A stretch of 64,000 nt of DNA, from the NCBI GenBank assembly GCA_035582835.1, contig JAYKAV010000433.1:1038732-1102731 (forward strand). Reading direction: 5' to 3'. Source of the DNA: Phoebastria nigripes. Lineage: Eukaryota; Chordata; Aves; Procellariiformes; Diomedeidae. A program made the position numbers and the translations under genes. A model generated the notes under the pieces. That model saw nothing but the letters and a program-made list of their open reading frames with translations. It ran no database searches and had not been told where the DNA came from. Below, in pieces: positions 38,601 through 51,099 of the stretch (position 1 is its first letter; each line of letters starts with the position of its first letter).

Positions 38601-41600
38601 TATGTATGTAGCCTCATGTCTATCTAATTTCTCATGGGTCATTCCTCCTGGTAAGACCTTAAAATCTTGGAGTATAAGAACTTGACCTGAATAGAAAATG
38701 TCTTGGCTCATGAGGAAGCCTGGCTTTGTAGGGGTGTGCCAACTTCTGTCTGTTCTGCATAAGACAGGAAATAATGTTGCAGTTTTCCCTTTTTTTGGCT
38801 AAAAAGGAGCAATGATATACCAAGGCATCAGGGCAACCCTCCTTTGCCATGATAAGACATCCTGGGTTATTTCTGACCCACAAAACAGCAGGAAGCAACC
38901 CCATATTTAGCTTTGGAATAACAAGAAAAGACACTACAATACACAGCACTACTTAAAGTCTCAGGAGGCTGTTTGAGGCATGTGGTGACCACATCATAAG
39001 GATGTTGTTTGTGTGTTTTCTCTCTTATAGCCACCGTAGAACCTCCTGTAGCTATGGGGTTGGCCTCAGCCCAGGTCCACAGACTTCAGCGGGTGACCTG
39101 TCATTGACAGTTTGCCCACAGAAGTGGAAAAGACTCCCCAGACATCTCCACAAAGCAGACACCCAGCCTACCTGCGGCTGGGATGACCTCCACCACGATT
39201 ATAGTGCTCGCCTCCTGCAGGCTCACCATATCTTTTCCAACAGCCTATATGAACACAGGAAAGAGATAGCTTAGGGACTTCCTAGATCTCCAGCTCACTC
39301 TCAAGGCATGTGGTGGGCTCTTTGTGGACAAAAAGTGCCTTGTCCATATCCTCACCACACCCTACACTGCATTGTAGGTGGACAATCTGGTCGCAGAGGA
39401 AGAAGAGCTCTGAAGATTCCCTGCCCTGGGCCAGAACCAGGTGCATCATTTGTGTACAGCTTTGCAGCACAGTGCTGTACACAGGTAATGAAGTAGTGTG
39501 TGGCAGGCAGCAGCATGTGTTGGCACCTCTCTCTGTCCTGCCTGCGTAGCTAAAACAATGCTATAGTCAAGCTGGTTCAGATAGCTCCATAGGGCATGGC
39601 ATTGTGCTAGGCAAGTCTTAGGGAGCCAGTTGTCACTGGCAGACAGCTGGACAAAGTGAACATCTAGCTTCTTAGAAAGTCTAAAGTTATTAACCGCTTC
39701 CTTTGACCTGAGCAAAAAAAAGTACTGGATTTACCAAAGGATTTCCAAGTTTGGGGCTGTAGCCTTTAGAGCTGGGGTATATGCCAGCAATCATACCCTA
39801 CCCATACCCACACATCAACCTTCTACCCACCTGCTCACCCTCCTTTTTTTGTTAATCAGAATCAGAGTGTGGGAGGGGAGCTCCTAAAATCTCCCCAGTT
39901 GACTTTTTGCTTGTCTCCAATGATACTTTCCACAGGATTGGAGAAACAATTTTACAGCTAGCACCAGATATAGCCTGTATCACACAGAGTAAATTTGCTA
40001 CCACTTCATCTCTCTCCATCCCTATAAATTTATGATGCAAATGGTTGGACTGTCATTTCATTATATCCCTTACCTAATGGAATTCCACCCTTGGTGCTTC
40101 TCTACTAGAAACTACCTCTTCCTTCCACAACCCTGGCAAGATAATGAAGAAAGTTGCCCTACCTTAATGGTTACAGTTCCCGGTGACTGCAGCATCACGT
40201 TTGTCAGGATGAGTCCATCTTTGGTTGCGATGAAATCGGTGCTGTTTTTTATGTAGTACTCAATGTTTGGGTTGACTTTCTGAAAAGCCAGAAGAGTGAA
40301 TGATTAAACCGCACTGTTTGTGCTTTGTGTGCATCTTTGTAACAACCCATTGGCAGGACTTGTCAAATACACCTGAAGTATGACCAGGTGTATGGTGCAA
40401 TAAATAAATCTGGGCTGAGGAGGTGAGAAAGGTTGAACTCAAGTGTGTTCACCCTGTTGCTCAGAATTCAAGAATGTATCCTAAAAGTGTTGCCTCCAAA
40501 AAAATCCCAGGTCTTACCCAGCTTGTGTTGGTATCTTTAGTATTTGCCCAAGCAAAAACACATCTATGCAAGGGACCTTGTAAATTTTATCAGTTCTGCC
40601 TTTAATACAGTGCCAAAGAGGGATGTACATGGGGAATAATACTTGTGCTGAGGTCTCCACAATTTTTTCCTTTGTGTCTAGGCTGTTGTTCCTCTACTAG
40701 GTCCCCAGTCTTGTTATGGAAGCCTTGGCATCAATAAAGCTGGCACTTTTTTCTTTATTTAATAGGGTGGGATGAGAATGGCTGGTCAGTAAATCTTTTC
40801 CCCTTTCCTTCTCCGAGTACGTTGTTCAAGAATGGCTCTCAAAATGAGTCCTTACAGGGAGAAGGTTAACAATTTCCAGCCCAGGACTGCAGGTCCTTGC
40901 TAGTCTGCTGTCTTTGGACTGGCTCCTCTTCCCAGGCCAGTCCACAAAGAGCTCTCCTTGACCTGGCAAAGAGATGACACCTCCGCCTGGGATCCTGCCA
41001 CCCCGAACTCTTCAAGGAAACACTTCACCCAGCCCTAATTCAGATCTGGACCCGTTCACAGTATTTGCTAACCCTAGGCTTTACTCAGCCTGCTGTTTTG
41101 CAGTGGATCAGCTCACCTACATAGATCTGGGTGGGACTGGCTTTTGGAAGAGAGGAGTCCAGCAGCTTCTCCGCACTACATCACACCATAAGCAGTTCTG
41201 ATCTATGTGGATTTTCCAGGGAAATATAATACAGAACACTAGAGGAAAACATGTGTTTGCCTCTCCCCACCTCCCCTTCCTCATGTTTTCTGATCCTGCT
41301 TTAAGCCTGAAGCAGTGAGAAAGAATGAAGTGCATTTTCAGTTTCTTACATTAGGGAAATCATCATCCGCTGCTGTTATCATCAGGGGGCTTGAAGGATC
41401 ACCAGCTTGGAAGACAAAGCTTCTTGGGGCCAGATCAACAAATACTGTCCCATTGTACATCCTGCTCTCAAAGTACGGTGGATGATCACTTTTATTGATG
41501 ACCTTAATCTCTACACTGACTATGGAGTATTTCTGTATGTTGTTGACCTGGGTGGCCTGGAGAGAGAGAGAGAGAGACATATGCTAGCCTTTTCCTATTA

Positions 41601-44600
41601 ATGATGAGACATAAAAGGATAGGCTTGATCTGAAGCCNGTTGCAACCCATGGGGTTCTTTCCATCATTTTCAGTGAGCTTTGAGCCAGGCCTGTCACAGG
41701 TGGCCTTATGGTTTGGAGTCCTTGTGTTTTAGCTTGCTTCTGCTGTTGGCCCTCCACACAGTCTTGGTCTAGCCCCAAAGTCTAGATATGACTCTCCCTA
41801 AGGGCCATGTCTGGACAAATTGCCATGCTCCAGTACAAAGCAGTGAGATTCCAGCACCAGCAGGCAGAGTCTGCTCATCTTCATAAGGGTTTGGGTCAGT
41901 TCAGTTACTGCCTGAGAGTCCACATCTTCCTGGGTATGTATGTGCAGGGAGTGCTTTTCAACTCCCTCCTTTCCTCTTGACCTGTAGCCAAAAGAGAAGC
42001 TTGTCTCTAGGGTTGAGTTACATTAACTACTGTAACACAAGCTCCAGTCATGCCTAAAGAAAGCCTTCCAGTTATGCTCCTCCATACTTTCAACTCAACA
42101 GGATGTCCCCATTCAGTTAATTTGCTTTGATGTTGCAACCCACACATAAGGGAAAATGCCTCTCAACTTCTGCAAGAGCTTTGCATGTAAGTTGGTATGG
42201 GACACTGGTCAAATACTACGCCCTTCCAAAAGAAAGGGTGTAACCGAGTTAGCTTTAATTATTAATGTAACTGACGCCTGTCACATCAAGACTGCTGCTT
42301 CCTAGAAAGTCAACTATGCTGGGTTGTTGTCTGCAACGTCATCAGACTTACCATGACTTGCAATAGGTATGAGTCTGGGGAAGTCGCTACTTTGTTCATC
42401 GTTAGATTCCCTGTGTCTGCATCCACTGAGAATACTTTGTCTGTATCCCCTGAAGAAAATGGAAAGACTATTCAATCATCAGATACCTTCATAAAGTGAC
42501 CTGGAGCTCATTGACTCCTTTTTTCACATTGTAGTGACAATATCCCCAGGGCATAATGCTGTTTTCCTTGCCTGCCTGGCTGCTTCAAGGGCTGAGAGTG
42601 CTGGCCAGGGATTCAGAGGGANTCAACAGACAGAAAACATCGAGAAGATGTGTGTGAATCTAACTAGATGAGGTAGGACAGCAAAGCTTTGCATTTCCAG
42701 TGCCTAGGCCCAGATATAGCCAGCTTAAATTCTGCTAAATGCCTAGAGCCTAGAGACTCTGGTGCAATTTGAGGACTGAAGGTCTCCAGTTCCCTAACCC
42801 TAACCTGAACCCAACCCCTAACTGAAAACAAACTGCACTTCAGGAGAGATAAGGGAAGGATTATTCCTATTTTAAAGGTAAGAAACCAGTCTATAAAGAA
42901 TAGTTGGGTGGGGATTCGTCTCAAATAGCTCTAGGCATCTAAAGGGAAGACATCTCTACCTGACCTTGTTACCCGTATTGTGAAGAGAAAATGGCATCTC
43001 AGTGCATGATTTATCCAACTTACTGTGAACATTGGCCTCAACATGAGCTGCATTCTGCTCTGGAAATGGTTATTTCTCTCTACTGACTACAAAAGGAGCC
43101 TAGACACAGAAACCTTCTCGTATTGATGTAGGGATAGAAATCAACTTCTTACATCTTTAATCTGTGTTTGAATCATAAAAACATCTATGTTGGATATATG
43201 TTAAAATATAAGCAAAATTTTTAGTTCTCTTCCTCACAAGACAAGAACCCCCCAGTCTGCGGTTCCCTATTGACTATGGGGTAGGGAGGCCACACTACAT
43301 CCAAAATGGATGGAATTTAAGGTTCTTTAATGTATTTATTATCAGGAGGATATTCACAGATGCGGTGCCATGTAGCATAGGTAAAAGGAGATGAACAAGT
43401 GATCACTCCACCTGACCAATGTGATCTACCTTTGCCTTGATAGTTATTCAAAACCCCACTATTGTTTAAAAAAAAAAAAAAAAAAGAAATCCTTTGAAGG
43501 AAATAAATGGCCCAGTCAATGATTGGGCATTCAGTTGACTGTATTCAAGTAATCTTTGCGAAATCAAGACTAAAACAGGGCAGATTAGACAGTGGCAATG
43601 TGCTGGGGAATAAAAACATAACTCTTGGCAATGAATGAAAATTATGCTGATGATGTGGGAATTTTAGGTTCAGCTCAAAGACTGAATGAAAGTGGTGTGA
43701 CCAGACTGGCAAAATCAAGTCTAAAAGCTTAGAGATAAAACATGTCTCACCTCCCAAAAAACCAAAGTCCTCTTGAAACAGAATTCATGGAGATTGGTTT
43801 GTGGGACTGTAATTCTCTTTTTCTTCCTCTCTGTACAGTCTGTTTCTTCTACTTAATCCACAATGTTCTGTGGATCTAGTTATGTTTCTGTGGCAGAAAC
43901 AGAGGGGCAAATCCCCAGGCCCTCAACTCTCAAGTGCCATGGAGGGTATCTCCTCTTGGCAGGTAATGTAGGGGACATATGAGCAATGCAGTTTGTGGAA
44001 GGTGACAACTTCTACTCACCACCAACAATACTGTAAACGATTTTTTCATTTAACATGTAGTCAGGATCAATAGCATAGATAGGCCCCGGCTCTAGGATGA
44101 GTGGTTCCGTCTGCAATAACCAGGCAAAGCATTACATACCACACTACAGCACCGAATTAGCATTTGCGGCATTCTCCCGTCCCAGCGTGGCTCTGGTGGT
44201 TTTGTCTGGACAGAATGGCATTTATTGCTGGGAGATGGCTGTAACAGGGCAGATGTGAGACAGCCTAGAGCAAAGGGTTTTCCAGCTCTCACTTCTCCTG
44301 TGATGTGCTGCAGGAACAAGGGCAAGCAGTGCTGCTTGGGGTGGGGGAACCTCCACCTTCCAGGATGATGAAGGCTCCCTGTCATGCTGAATCATCTGCA
44401 TTTATGACTGGAGATCAGCACGAGCTCATGGAAATTATTAGGCACTACCCACTGGGAGTAGCATCTGGATATTGTTTGAGCATAGCATCAAGGATACTGT
44501 TTGATCATGCTGCTTACCGACATCTCGGAGATATTGACCCTCCCAATATAGGGGCTGCTGATGCAAATGCTATTGTCCGTGTTAATGAAGGTACAGGGTA

Positions 44601-47600
44601 GGAACCAGGGTGATTTGGTGTCAGCTTGTTCAATAAATATGTTTATTGTTGTGGTAGCTGTGTTGGTGGTGTCGGTGCTGTCCACAGGCCTGTCCTGTAC
44701 CCAAAGGCAAAGCATACTCGTGAGATGCAAGTTTTATTGCCAAAAGAAGAATCCATCTGCAAAAGGCAGTGGCCCAGGGTATTTTAGCTGTTGTAACTCC
44801 ACTTTGTCTAAGGCTTAGCAGTTTATGTGAGATTAGCTAAAGCAGTGAACTATCTCATTCTGCTGACAAAGGTGGACTGAATGTAAGGCTGGACACAGTC
44901 ACTGTGTAATTATGGAGGGTGGAAGGCTGCTGCAAATTCACCACCCCCAGAATCCACCCTCCCTCCTGCCATCCCAGAGATCTTCCATTCAGACTTACCC
45001 TTCAGTTAAGAGACACTGGGGCAAACAAGGCATTTGTTCCTCCTAAAGAACTTACCCTTGCATACAAGACCAACGTTGTCAATTTAAATTTCTCATAGTC
45101 CAATGCTTTTTGTAAATAAATTTCTGGGTTATTAACTCCTTTTATGGCAAAATAACCATCTGTGCCCTGGGGGAGGAAAAGGGAAAAACCCTACTAGCAG
45201 ACTCAATCACAGACATGTTCGAAATACTGCTCGTTGCTGTGTTTGTCATCCCAATCAGACCTTTAAGCCTGGGCACCTGGGGTCGGGGTGGTGCAGTGTG
45301 AGAATGCCATATCTATTTAATCTTCAGTACTGTACAATGGAGTTGCCTGGCTTGTCAGAAAGGTTTGTTCACATTCCTGTGAGTTTTATTCTCCAAGATC
45401 CCCTGCTTTGCCTGCCTACCTGCTCAGCAACTACTGGATGAAATCTTTTACCTCATTTATTTCCTACACTCAACACGTTGCCGACAATCCTTAATTTTGG
45501 GTCCATGACAACCAAGCAATCTCACATCCANGCACAAAACAGATCAAAGATGGCTCAGCCTCTGAGAGCTGGCAAGATCAGTTGCCTTAGCCTAGCACAG
45601 CTGAACTTTAGAAGCAACTGTAAAGCTAAATTGAAATAACATAAGTTGCATTTTACTCTATAACCTTCTGCACTTGCTTTGGTTCTCCTTTAATCTTAAG
45701 TCTTGACTAGAATTCCTCTGGATTTCTAAATCACCCTGGATTTACACCAATGTCAGTGCAGTTTGGTCCCACAGCTGAAATTCAAAAACTTGTGGTTTCT
45801 GAAGATAATGGAGGCAGAATGTCAGACACTGCCTGCTCACTCCACAATGCTTTTTAAAAAGTAAATATACATTTTGTTTTTCTCTTGAATTTAGGATTTT
45901 TTTTAGTGTCTAGCCCTTGCACTCTAGGCTGGCATCAATTTAACTGTGCATACAATTAATTTCCCATGTTATCAAGCAAACCCCTTAAGAGCAAATAAAC
46001 TAAGGCACTAAGCTGGGACCTGGGGAAAGTGGAGTCTGCCTTTGGCTTTGCCAAAGACTCTTTGTGTGATCTTGGGTAGCTCGTCATCTCCACTCTGCAT
46101 GGACTCTGTTGGCAAACAGGACAATAACTCCTTCCTTCCCTATCCAACTCAGCGCAATTCTGAACTCTGTGATGTACAAAGGTCTCTCCTGATATGTTTA
46201 CAGACCATCCCTACAAGACTTCCCTGAATCATATGGCTCAGAATATCCTAGATGAAAGTTTAATCTGTACAGTGAAATAAAAGTGTGAGCAGTAAAAGAA
46301 TTCAATACCTGCAATGTTGATTGCTCTGTTCTGCTAACCAAACCAATGCTTGGTTTTTGCAAAAGACATACCTCTTCCAGAAGCTGTCAGAGAACTAAAT
46401 GCAATACAGTGACCTTGGCCTCAAAGCTGGGGCTCTTCTGGATTAAACACAAAGACTTCTCCAGAGCTACCATTTTTTCCCCAAAGAACAAAGATGCTCA
46501 CCGGCGCTATTGTTGTGAGTTCGTAATATATGGTGTCCAGGTCAGCATCGCTAGCGCTTAAATCTTCACGGGCTACAATGGTTGCATTCACTTTTGTATC
46601 CTGAAACAAAGTTGCTGTGGTTATTCTCTCTGTGAAATGGGCTGAAGACTTCTCCCTGCTAACCCTTCCTTAGTCCCACAGCACTGGGTGACCCAGTGAC
46701 GTCTTCACTTCCGTAAAATGCTTACCTCAGGAACAAATTCAGTGAGATTCGTTTGCTTAAACACTGGGCTGTTATCGTTCATGTTGAGAATGGTCACTAA
46801 AATTTCCAAAGAATCTCTCTGCAGAAAGGGTAAAGCNAGAGAATCAAAGACAAAAATAAGACTGTTAGGGGCGGATCCTGATTTGCAGAGTGACCAGAGG
46901 GGGTGGTGTAAGGAGCGCAGCTGGATGGGGGCTGGATGGGGCTGGGGCTGGGCTTGCAGCCAGCCCACAGTATGTGTGGGGTTTGTAGGTTTTTTCCCAC
47001 GCCATCCTCATTCGCAGAGCCTTGGGCACTCTCTTTTTGACTGTGAGAGGAGTGTGTATGTCTGCAAAGAAAAGGACATCTCCTCATTCCGGTCTGTGGA
47101 TTAGGAAGAGCAGAGGGAAGTACGTGCTGCCCTGCAGTACCTTGTAACAGGGGCTAAGTGTTTGGAAGAGCACTCACCTGCCCAGCAGTGTTCTGACAAA
47201 TCAGGTACACCAGCAGCAAGGTGTCTTCCTGTATGCAAAAACAAAAATCCAGCCATTGTAGAAACAAGCCAAAATGTACTAACTCTTTCTAAAGTAAATG
47301 AGACAAATACACACACTGCTGAATCAGAAATGCTGCTGGGCTTTATCTTGTTTTCAGGCATATCTAACTTTTCCTTTCTTTCCTTTACAGCCATCAATCA
47401 GCGCTGGGATCTTGTTTATGATGGAGTCAAAGCAGACCGATCTTCCAGCTTCTCTCCCTGTGATTCCTGTAACATGTCGGCAGAGCTAATCGGCCATTTT
47501 CTCGCACTTTAGGTGAATTTGAACAGAGATTTCTTTTTAAATTGAATGATACAGAAATGTACCATGCAGCAAGTACAGTGTCACCTGCAGGGTGTTAACT

Positions 47601-48614
47601 CTGCTGTTCTTTGCTCAAATAAATGTGGGTTTTTACAGTAGGGGAAAGGCAGCTTAAGGGCGCTTGTGGCTGTGTACAGAATGCTCCAGGAAGGTAAAAT
47701 AGTTTAGCAGCAACCTAACTGAACACACTGACCTTTTATACTGTCTTTATGCTTCACACAAGATCACCTCACTGCTCACAGCTGTATTTTCTACAGGCAA
47801 AAAGGGATCATTTTACATGAGTCCTGGAGAGCTCTGAATACTACAGTTGTCACATTTTTTGTTTTAAAACTTCCCCTTGCTTTAATTCATACAAACTCAT
47901 TGAAGGAAGGTGACAGCAGGCATACCATGCATCCCCCTCCTCCCTATACTCTGCTTGTGGAATGGCTGACCTCCCAAGCAGTGAAATCAAACCCAGCTGA
48001 AATAGTTTATTTTTCAAAGTTATTTCCTAGATCCTTTAGAAACAGGTTACGAATCCCTGGAAGTCCAAGACCCCAGGTTGAAACTCATTGCATCCCAGCA
48101 TAATCCATCTCATCCTTACAGCCTGCTGCTAAAGGCTTACCTCATAGTCCACCCTTTGGTTCAGCTGCAGCTCAGACCCCTGTATAGTGAAAAAACTGAC
48201 GTGGGGGGAAGTAGGATCAATCATTACAGTGAAGTCTGGTTCCACATGGATAGTGGTCACCACGTAGCCAGGAGGGTTATTTTCATAAATGCTTGGTTTG
48301 CTATTATCAACAGAACATCCTGGAAAAACACACAAATGAGACACAAAATTGCCCAGGGATTCACATTGTGACAGAGTAGAGTGAGACCCGAGACCCCTCT
48401 GGCTACCATTGGAGAGAAGGTCATTGAACAAAGCTGTCTCAGAGTAAGAGTGTAAACATCTCCCACCTATAATGGTGCAACCTGCTGCCATGGGGGTTAT
48501 TCCTCTGTGGTCATGGACCTCCTGCAAGAGCTTACCTTGTTGCTGTGCTGAAAGCTGTGTTATGAAGGGCAGCAGAAAGAGCACAAAAGTGAGGAGCCAG
48601 TGAGAAACAGCCAT
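35027..48614 (-). CDS. CDHR5: CDHR5 cadherin-related family member 5 (brush-border protocadherin)
   Basis: Fourteen coding exons with matching phases give about 701 residues: signal peptide, cadherin-type ectodomain, a single transmembrane helix and an acidic cytoplasmic tail. In mammals CDHR5 pairs with CDHR2 on microvillus tips to form the intermicrovillar adhesion links of gut and kidney brush border. Identification rests on this architecture plus position: secretin lies immediately upstream in the same orientation, as CDHR5 and SCT lie side by side on human 11p15.5. The human protein is longer (about 845 aa) because of mucin-like repeats between the cadherin region and the membrane, which I do not find here. 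The start ATG at 48614-48612 has a good context (CTCACCATGG). Confidence 0.88.
36501..36649 (-). CDS. CDHR5: CDHR5 exon 13: transmembrane segment
   Basis: After AVTSDKIYTAQDM comes a hydrophobic helix of about 22 residues (AILGGTLAALLLIALVCLG, then VMIF). It is followed by a basic stop-transfer stretch (KRYGKPVKYLIRKK). This gives a type I membrane topology. It joins exon 12 through a split codon (G/CT, Ala). The 2.5-kb intron before it is where a mucin-like exon would be expected in mammals. Confidence 0.93.
39172..48319 (-). CDS. CDHR5: CDHR5 exons 2-12: cadherin ectodomain
   Basis: Exons: 48141-48319, 47178-47228, 46726-46818, 46502-46600, 45056-45166, 44518-44694, 44020-44110, 42352-42449, 41350-41556, 40163-40279 and 39172-39244 (residues 27-458). 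Cadherin linker and calcium-type motifs recur: NMNDNSPVF after the first repeat, DYEKFKLTTLVLYARD in the second, DADTGNLTM and DHPPYFES in the third and fourth, and AADDDFPN before the last strand pair. This suggests about four cadherin repeats, as in mammalian CDHR5. Several motifs are degenerate relative to classical cadherins (for example DTKSPWF where DxNDxxP is usual). Many N-x-S/T sites occur. Exon 3 is only 51 bp. The exon 10 acceptor uses a (CT)n microsatellite as its pyrimidine tract. Confidence 0.9.
41559..41577. repeat. (GA)n microsatellite at a CDHR5 splice acceptor
   Basis: About nine GA units abut exon 10. On the transcribed strand they read (CT)n-CCAG and form the whole pyrimidine tract of the acceptor. 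Confidence 0.9.
42792..42822 (+). repeat. Short telomere-like CCCTAA tract
   Basis: CCCTAACCCTAACCTGAACC followed by CAACCCCTAAC, in a CDHR5 intron. Two exact CCCTAA units and degenerate neighbours. Confidence 0.6.
46015..46200 (+). repeat. MIR-like SINE remnant in a CDHR5 intron
   Basis: Contains GTGTGATCTTGGGTAGCTC followed by CTCCACTCTGCATGG and GACAATAACTCC, resembling the MIR/CORE-SINE core (GTGTGACCTTGGGCAAGT ... ATGGGGATAATA). Old and diverged. Confidence 0.55.
48536..48614 (-). CDS. CDHR5: CDHR5 exon 1: signal peptide
   Basis: Starts MAVSHWLLTFVLFLLPFITQ, a classic secretory signal with a hydrophobic core, ending near LSAQQQ where cleavage is likely. The donor is CAACAAG/GTAAGC (phase 1), which joins exon 2 to make Gly. 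Confidence 0.93.
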
Positions 48615-50720
48615 GGTGAGCTGCCAGTTGTTGAAAAAATCCCTGTTTCTGATTAAGCTGATCCTCTTCTCTCCCTGTTTCTCCCAGTGCCGTCTTCTGC
48701 GTTCACTGCTTCATGACGGCAAAAAACATTGGCTGGCTGGAGTGGATTGCTGCAGTTCAACCTTTGCCTCTTTGCCTCATTGGATGACTTATTGAAGGAT
48801 ATTTACCAGTCACAGAACATGATAACGCATAAATTCCTGTTTCTACTTTGTTCCTGCATATTTCCTATCCTAAACTCTCTGTAGCCACAGGGATATATTT
48901 GAAGCATTTCAGAATTCAGAGCCAAGCCCCATGAGATGAGCATGAGCATGAAGGAGGACAAGGGCTGACACTTGGGAAGCTGTCTGTATACACCAGCCTC
49001 TCCCAGTGGGGAGGAAGTGGGCAAATTTATGTTTCTGATGTGCCAGAGATAGGGTCTGTTTTGGTCAGATAATTTCCTGGAAAAAGGCGTAATGATGCTA
49101 CTGTACCCCCTATATCTTATTTATTTTAGCCAGGCTTTTTCTGCATGGCCCATATTCCCTTTTATAACAGGTTTTGCTCTCCAGCCCATGACTTATGGTT
49201 TCTCTCTTCTAGTTGCAGCCTGTCATGTTGTTCCTGAACAACAGATTCTTTTTAAGGAAATTAAAAAGCCAGCTCTCAAATGTCTTATCTTTATTTCTGG
49301 AAAAGGCAAAGGTTTCAGTGAAGACAAAGCCATCTTTGCTGCTCTTTTGTTTGGATGGTAAAGGAAGGAGCTAGGCCCTGTGCAAGTCCTTGGTTTGAGA
49401 TGATCAGTTATGTTTCTGAGATAACCTTGTTATTCCCAGCCACCCTACAGTACCCTCCCAACGTGAGCAGAGTGGATCCAGAGACAGCNACTGGGCTCAG
49501 CTGCAGCCCAGTGATTACCCAGCAACTTTGTAGGGACAATGCATGTCCCCTTCTACCAGTTGCCAGCAGTGGCTCTTTGTAGGGATGCTCCCCAGAATCT
49601 CCATGCAGACTCCAATTATTTACATCTCAGCAGCTTCCTGAAGCCTCAATAGCATGCCATTCTGCTGTCTTGTCCTGTCTTTTTCTGAGCCTGTGTAAAT
49701 TTTTCCAAGCCAAATATCATGTGGCAAGGCATTTGGCCACTTGTGCAAAGAAACACCATTGTTTTCAATTTGCCCATTGTGTAGGAGGAGAAAGGGGACA
49801 GCTGCTCTCACTGCTCCTTTTAAAATCCCAGTTGAGTTCAGAAAGTTCTCAGATGCCGCATTTTAGCCAGATGGCCCTTAGTGTCTTAACAAAATACAGA
49901 CTAACACTCTTTCCAAAAGTCCTCCAAGAGGTCTCTTTCCTAGCAGAGATTTCCTATGGACCGAAATAAAAAATTGCCAAGGTCCATGAGAACAGCATTT
50001 TAGCATCACAGTAAGGGAATGGGTGCTTAGATGAGCATTTGAGAGGGACTAGCTTCTTTGCAGATGTCATGCACATCATAAATGGTGAAAACTGATGGTG
50101 CAGGATGGACTGAGCAGTTCTGCAGTAGGCACACATGATCACAGCTGAAGACACCTTATTTTAGAGCTGCTCTTCAAAATTTGTTTGTTGTACAGGAAAA
50201 GTAGAGTTGCTGTTCTATCAGAGGAGGGAATCTTCCAGGCAGTGTGGTGCAGGGATAACATGTAAACCTCATTAAATGGTGGGAACAAATTCCTCCTAGT
50301 GGAGCTTTGTCTTTAGTGGCTATGAGAAAGCTGGGCCAGTAAATACAGAGGCAGAATGGAGTGGAAATAATATTTACAGTGTGTGTCTATGTTGAGTAGC
50401 TCTCAGTACATTTCTTTGCGATAAAATCTAGCACCTGGCTAAGTTTCTGCTAAATGGAGGCCCTGATGCTGGCCTCTGTGTACAATTGGATTGCGAGCAG
50501 TGCTGAGTCCCAGCCATGGAAGCTGTTGCCAGGGACTCCAGCTAGTCCCAACATGCCTTATGTGGGGGAAGCCTGGTAAACATCCCCTCAGGTGGGGGAA
50601 GCCTGGCAAAATACTTCTTCCCCCAATTCTGCATTCCTAATGGTCCAACACCTAGTAATGGTACCACCCTTATTACTGTTTCCCAGAAAGCAGCCAAAGC
50701 ACAGGCATAGCTAACAAATC
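48615..50720. other. CDHR5-SCT intergenic spacer
   Basis: About 2.1 kb between the CDHR5 start and the SCT polyadenylation signal, containing the CDHR5 promoter. I see no TATA box I would trust. Near 50,555-50,610 the phrase GTGGGGGAAGCCTGG is repeated 30 bp apart. No other gene is visible. Confidence 0.5.
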
Positions 50721-50726
50721 TTTATT
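50721..50726 (-). terminator. SCT polyadenylation signal AATAAA
   Basis: AATAAA on the minus strand, about 265 bp past the SCT stop codon. It gives a plausible 3' UTR for the secretin transcript. Confidence 0.65.
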
Positions 50727-50987
50727 TGACTTAAGAAGCAGGCAGCCAGATGCTAACACAAAGTGGAAGTGATGTGCTTCATCCAGGCTCCATCTACTGA
50801 CACCAGTTCACACTGACATATATTTCACTCTTGATAATCTAAGATTGGGTTTTGGCTGCTTTCCAGTATTTTTTTTTATTTGCTGATCTCAAGAGCTTTT
50901 CCTAAGCAAATTCAATAGCTTCCTTGTTTATTTTCAAGGTTATATACATGCAAAGCTGTCTCCTTAGCCGTTGCTTTCCCTTCACCC

Positions 50988-51099
50988 TCAGTCAAAACTG
51001 TCTGTATCTTCCTTCATGTCTGCAACCAGCTGCTTAGAGATGGGGCAAACATACTGGCTGGTAATTGCAGCAGCTTCCCTGGCATCACTGTCCGAGCGG
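50988..51099 (-). CDS. SCT: SCT exon 4: C-terminal propeptide
   Basis: Codes SRSDSDAREAAAITSQYVCP and a short acidic end (DMKEDTDSFD) before TGA. The acceptor is CTCTCAACAG. No further hormone unit is present. The single Cys is unpaired in the precursor. Confidence 0.92.
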
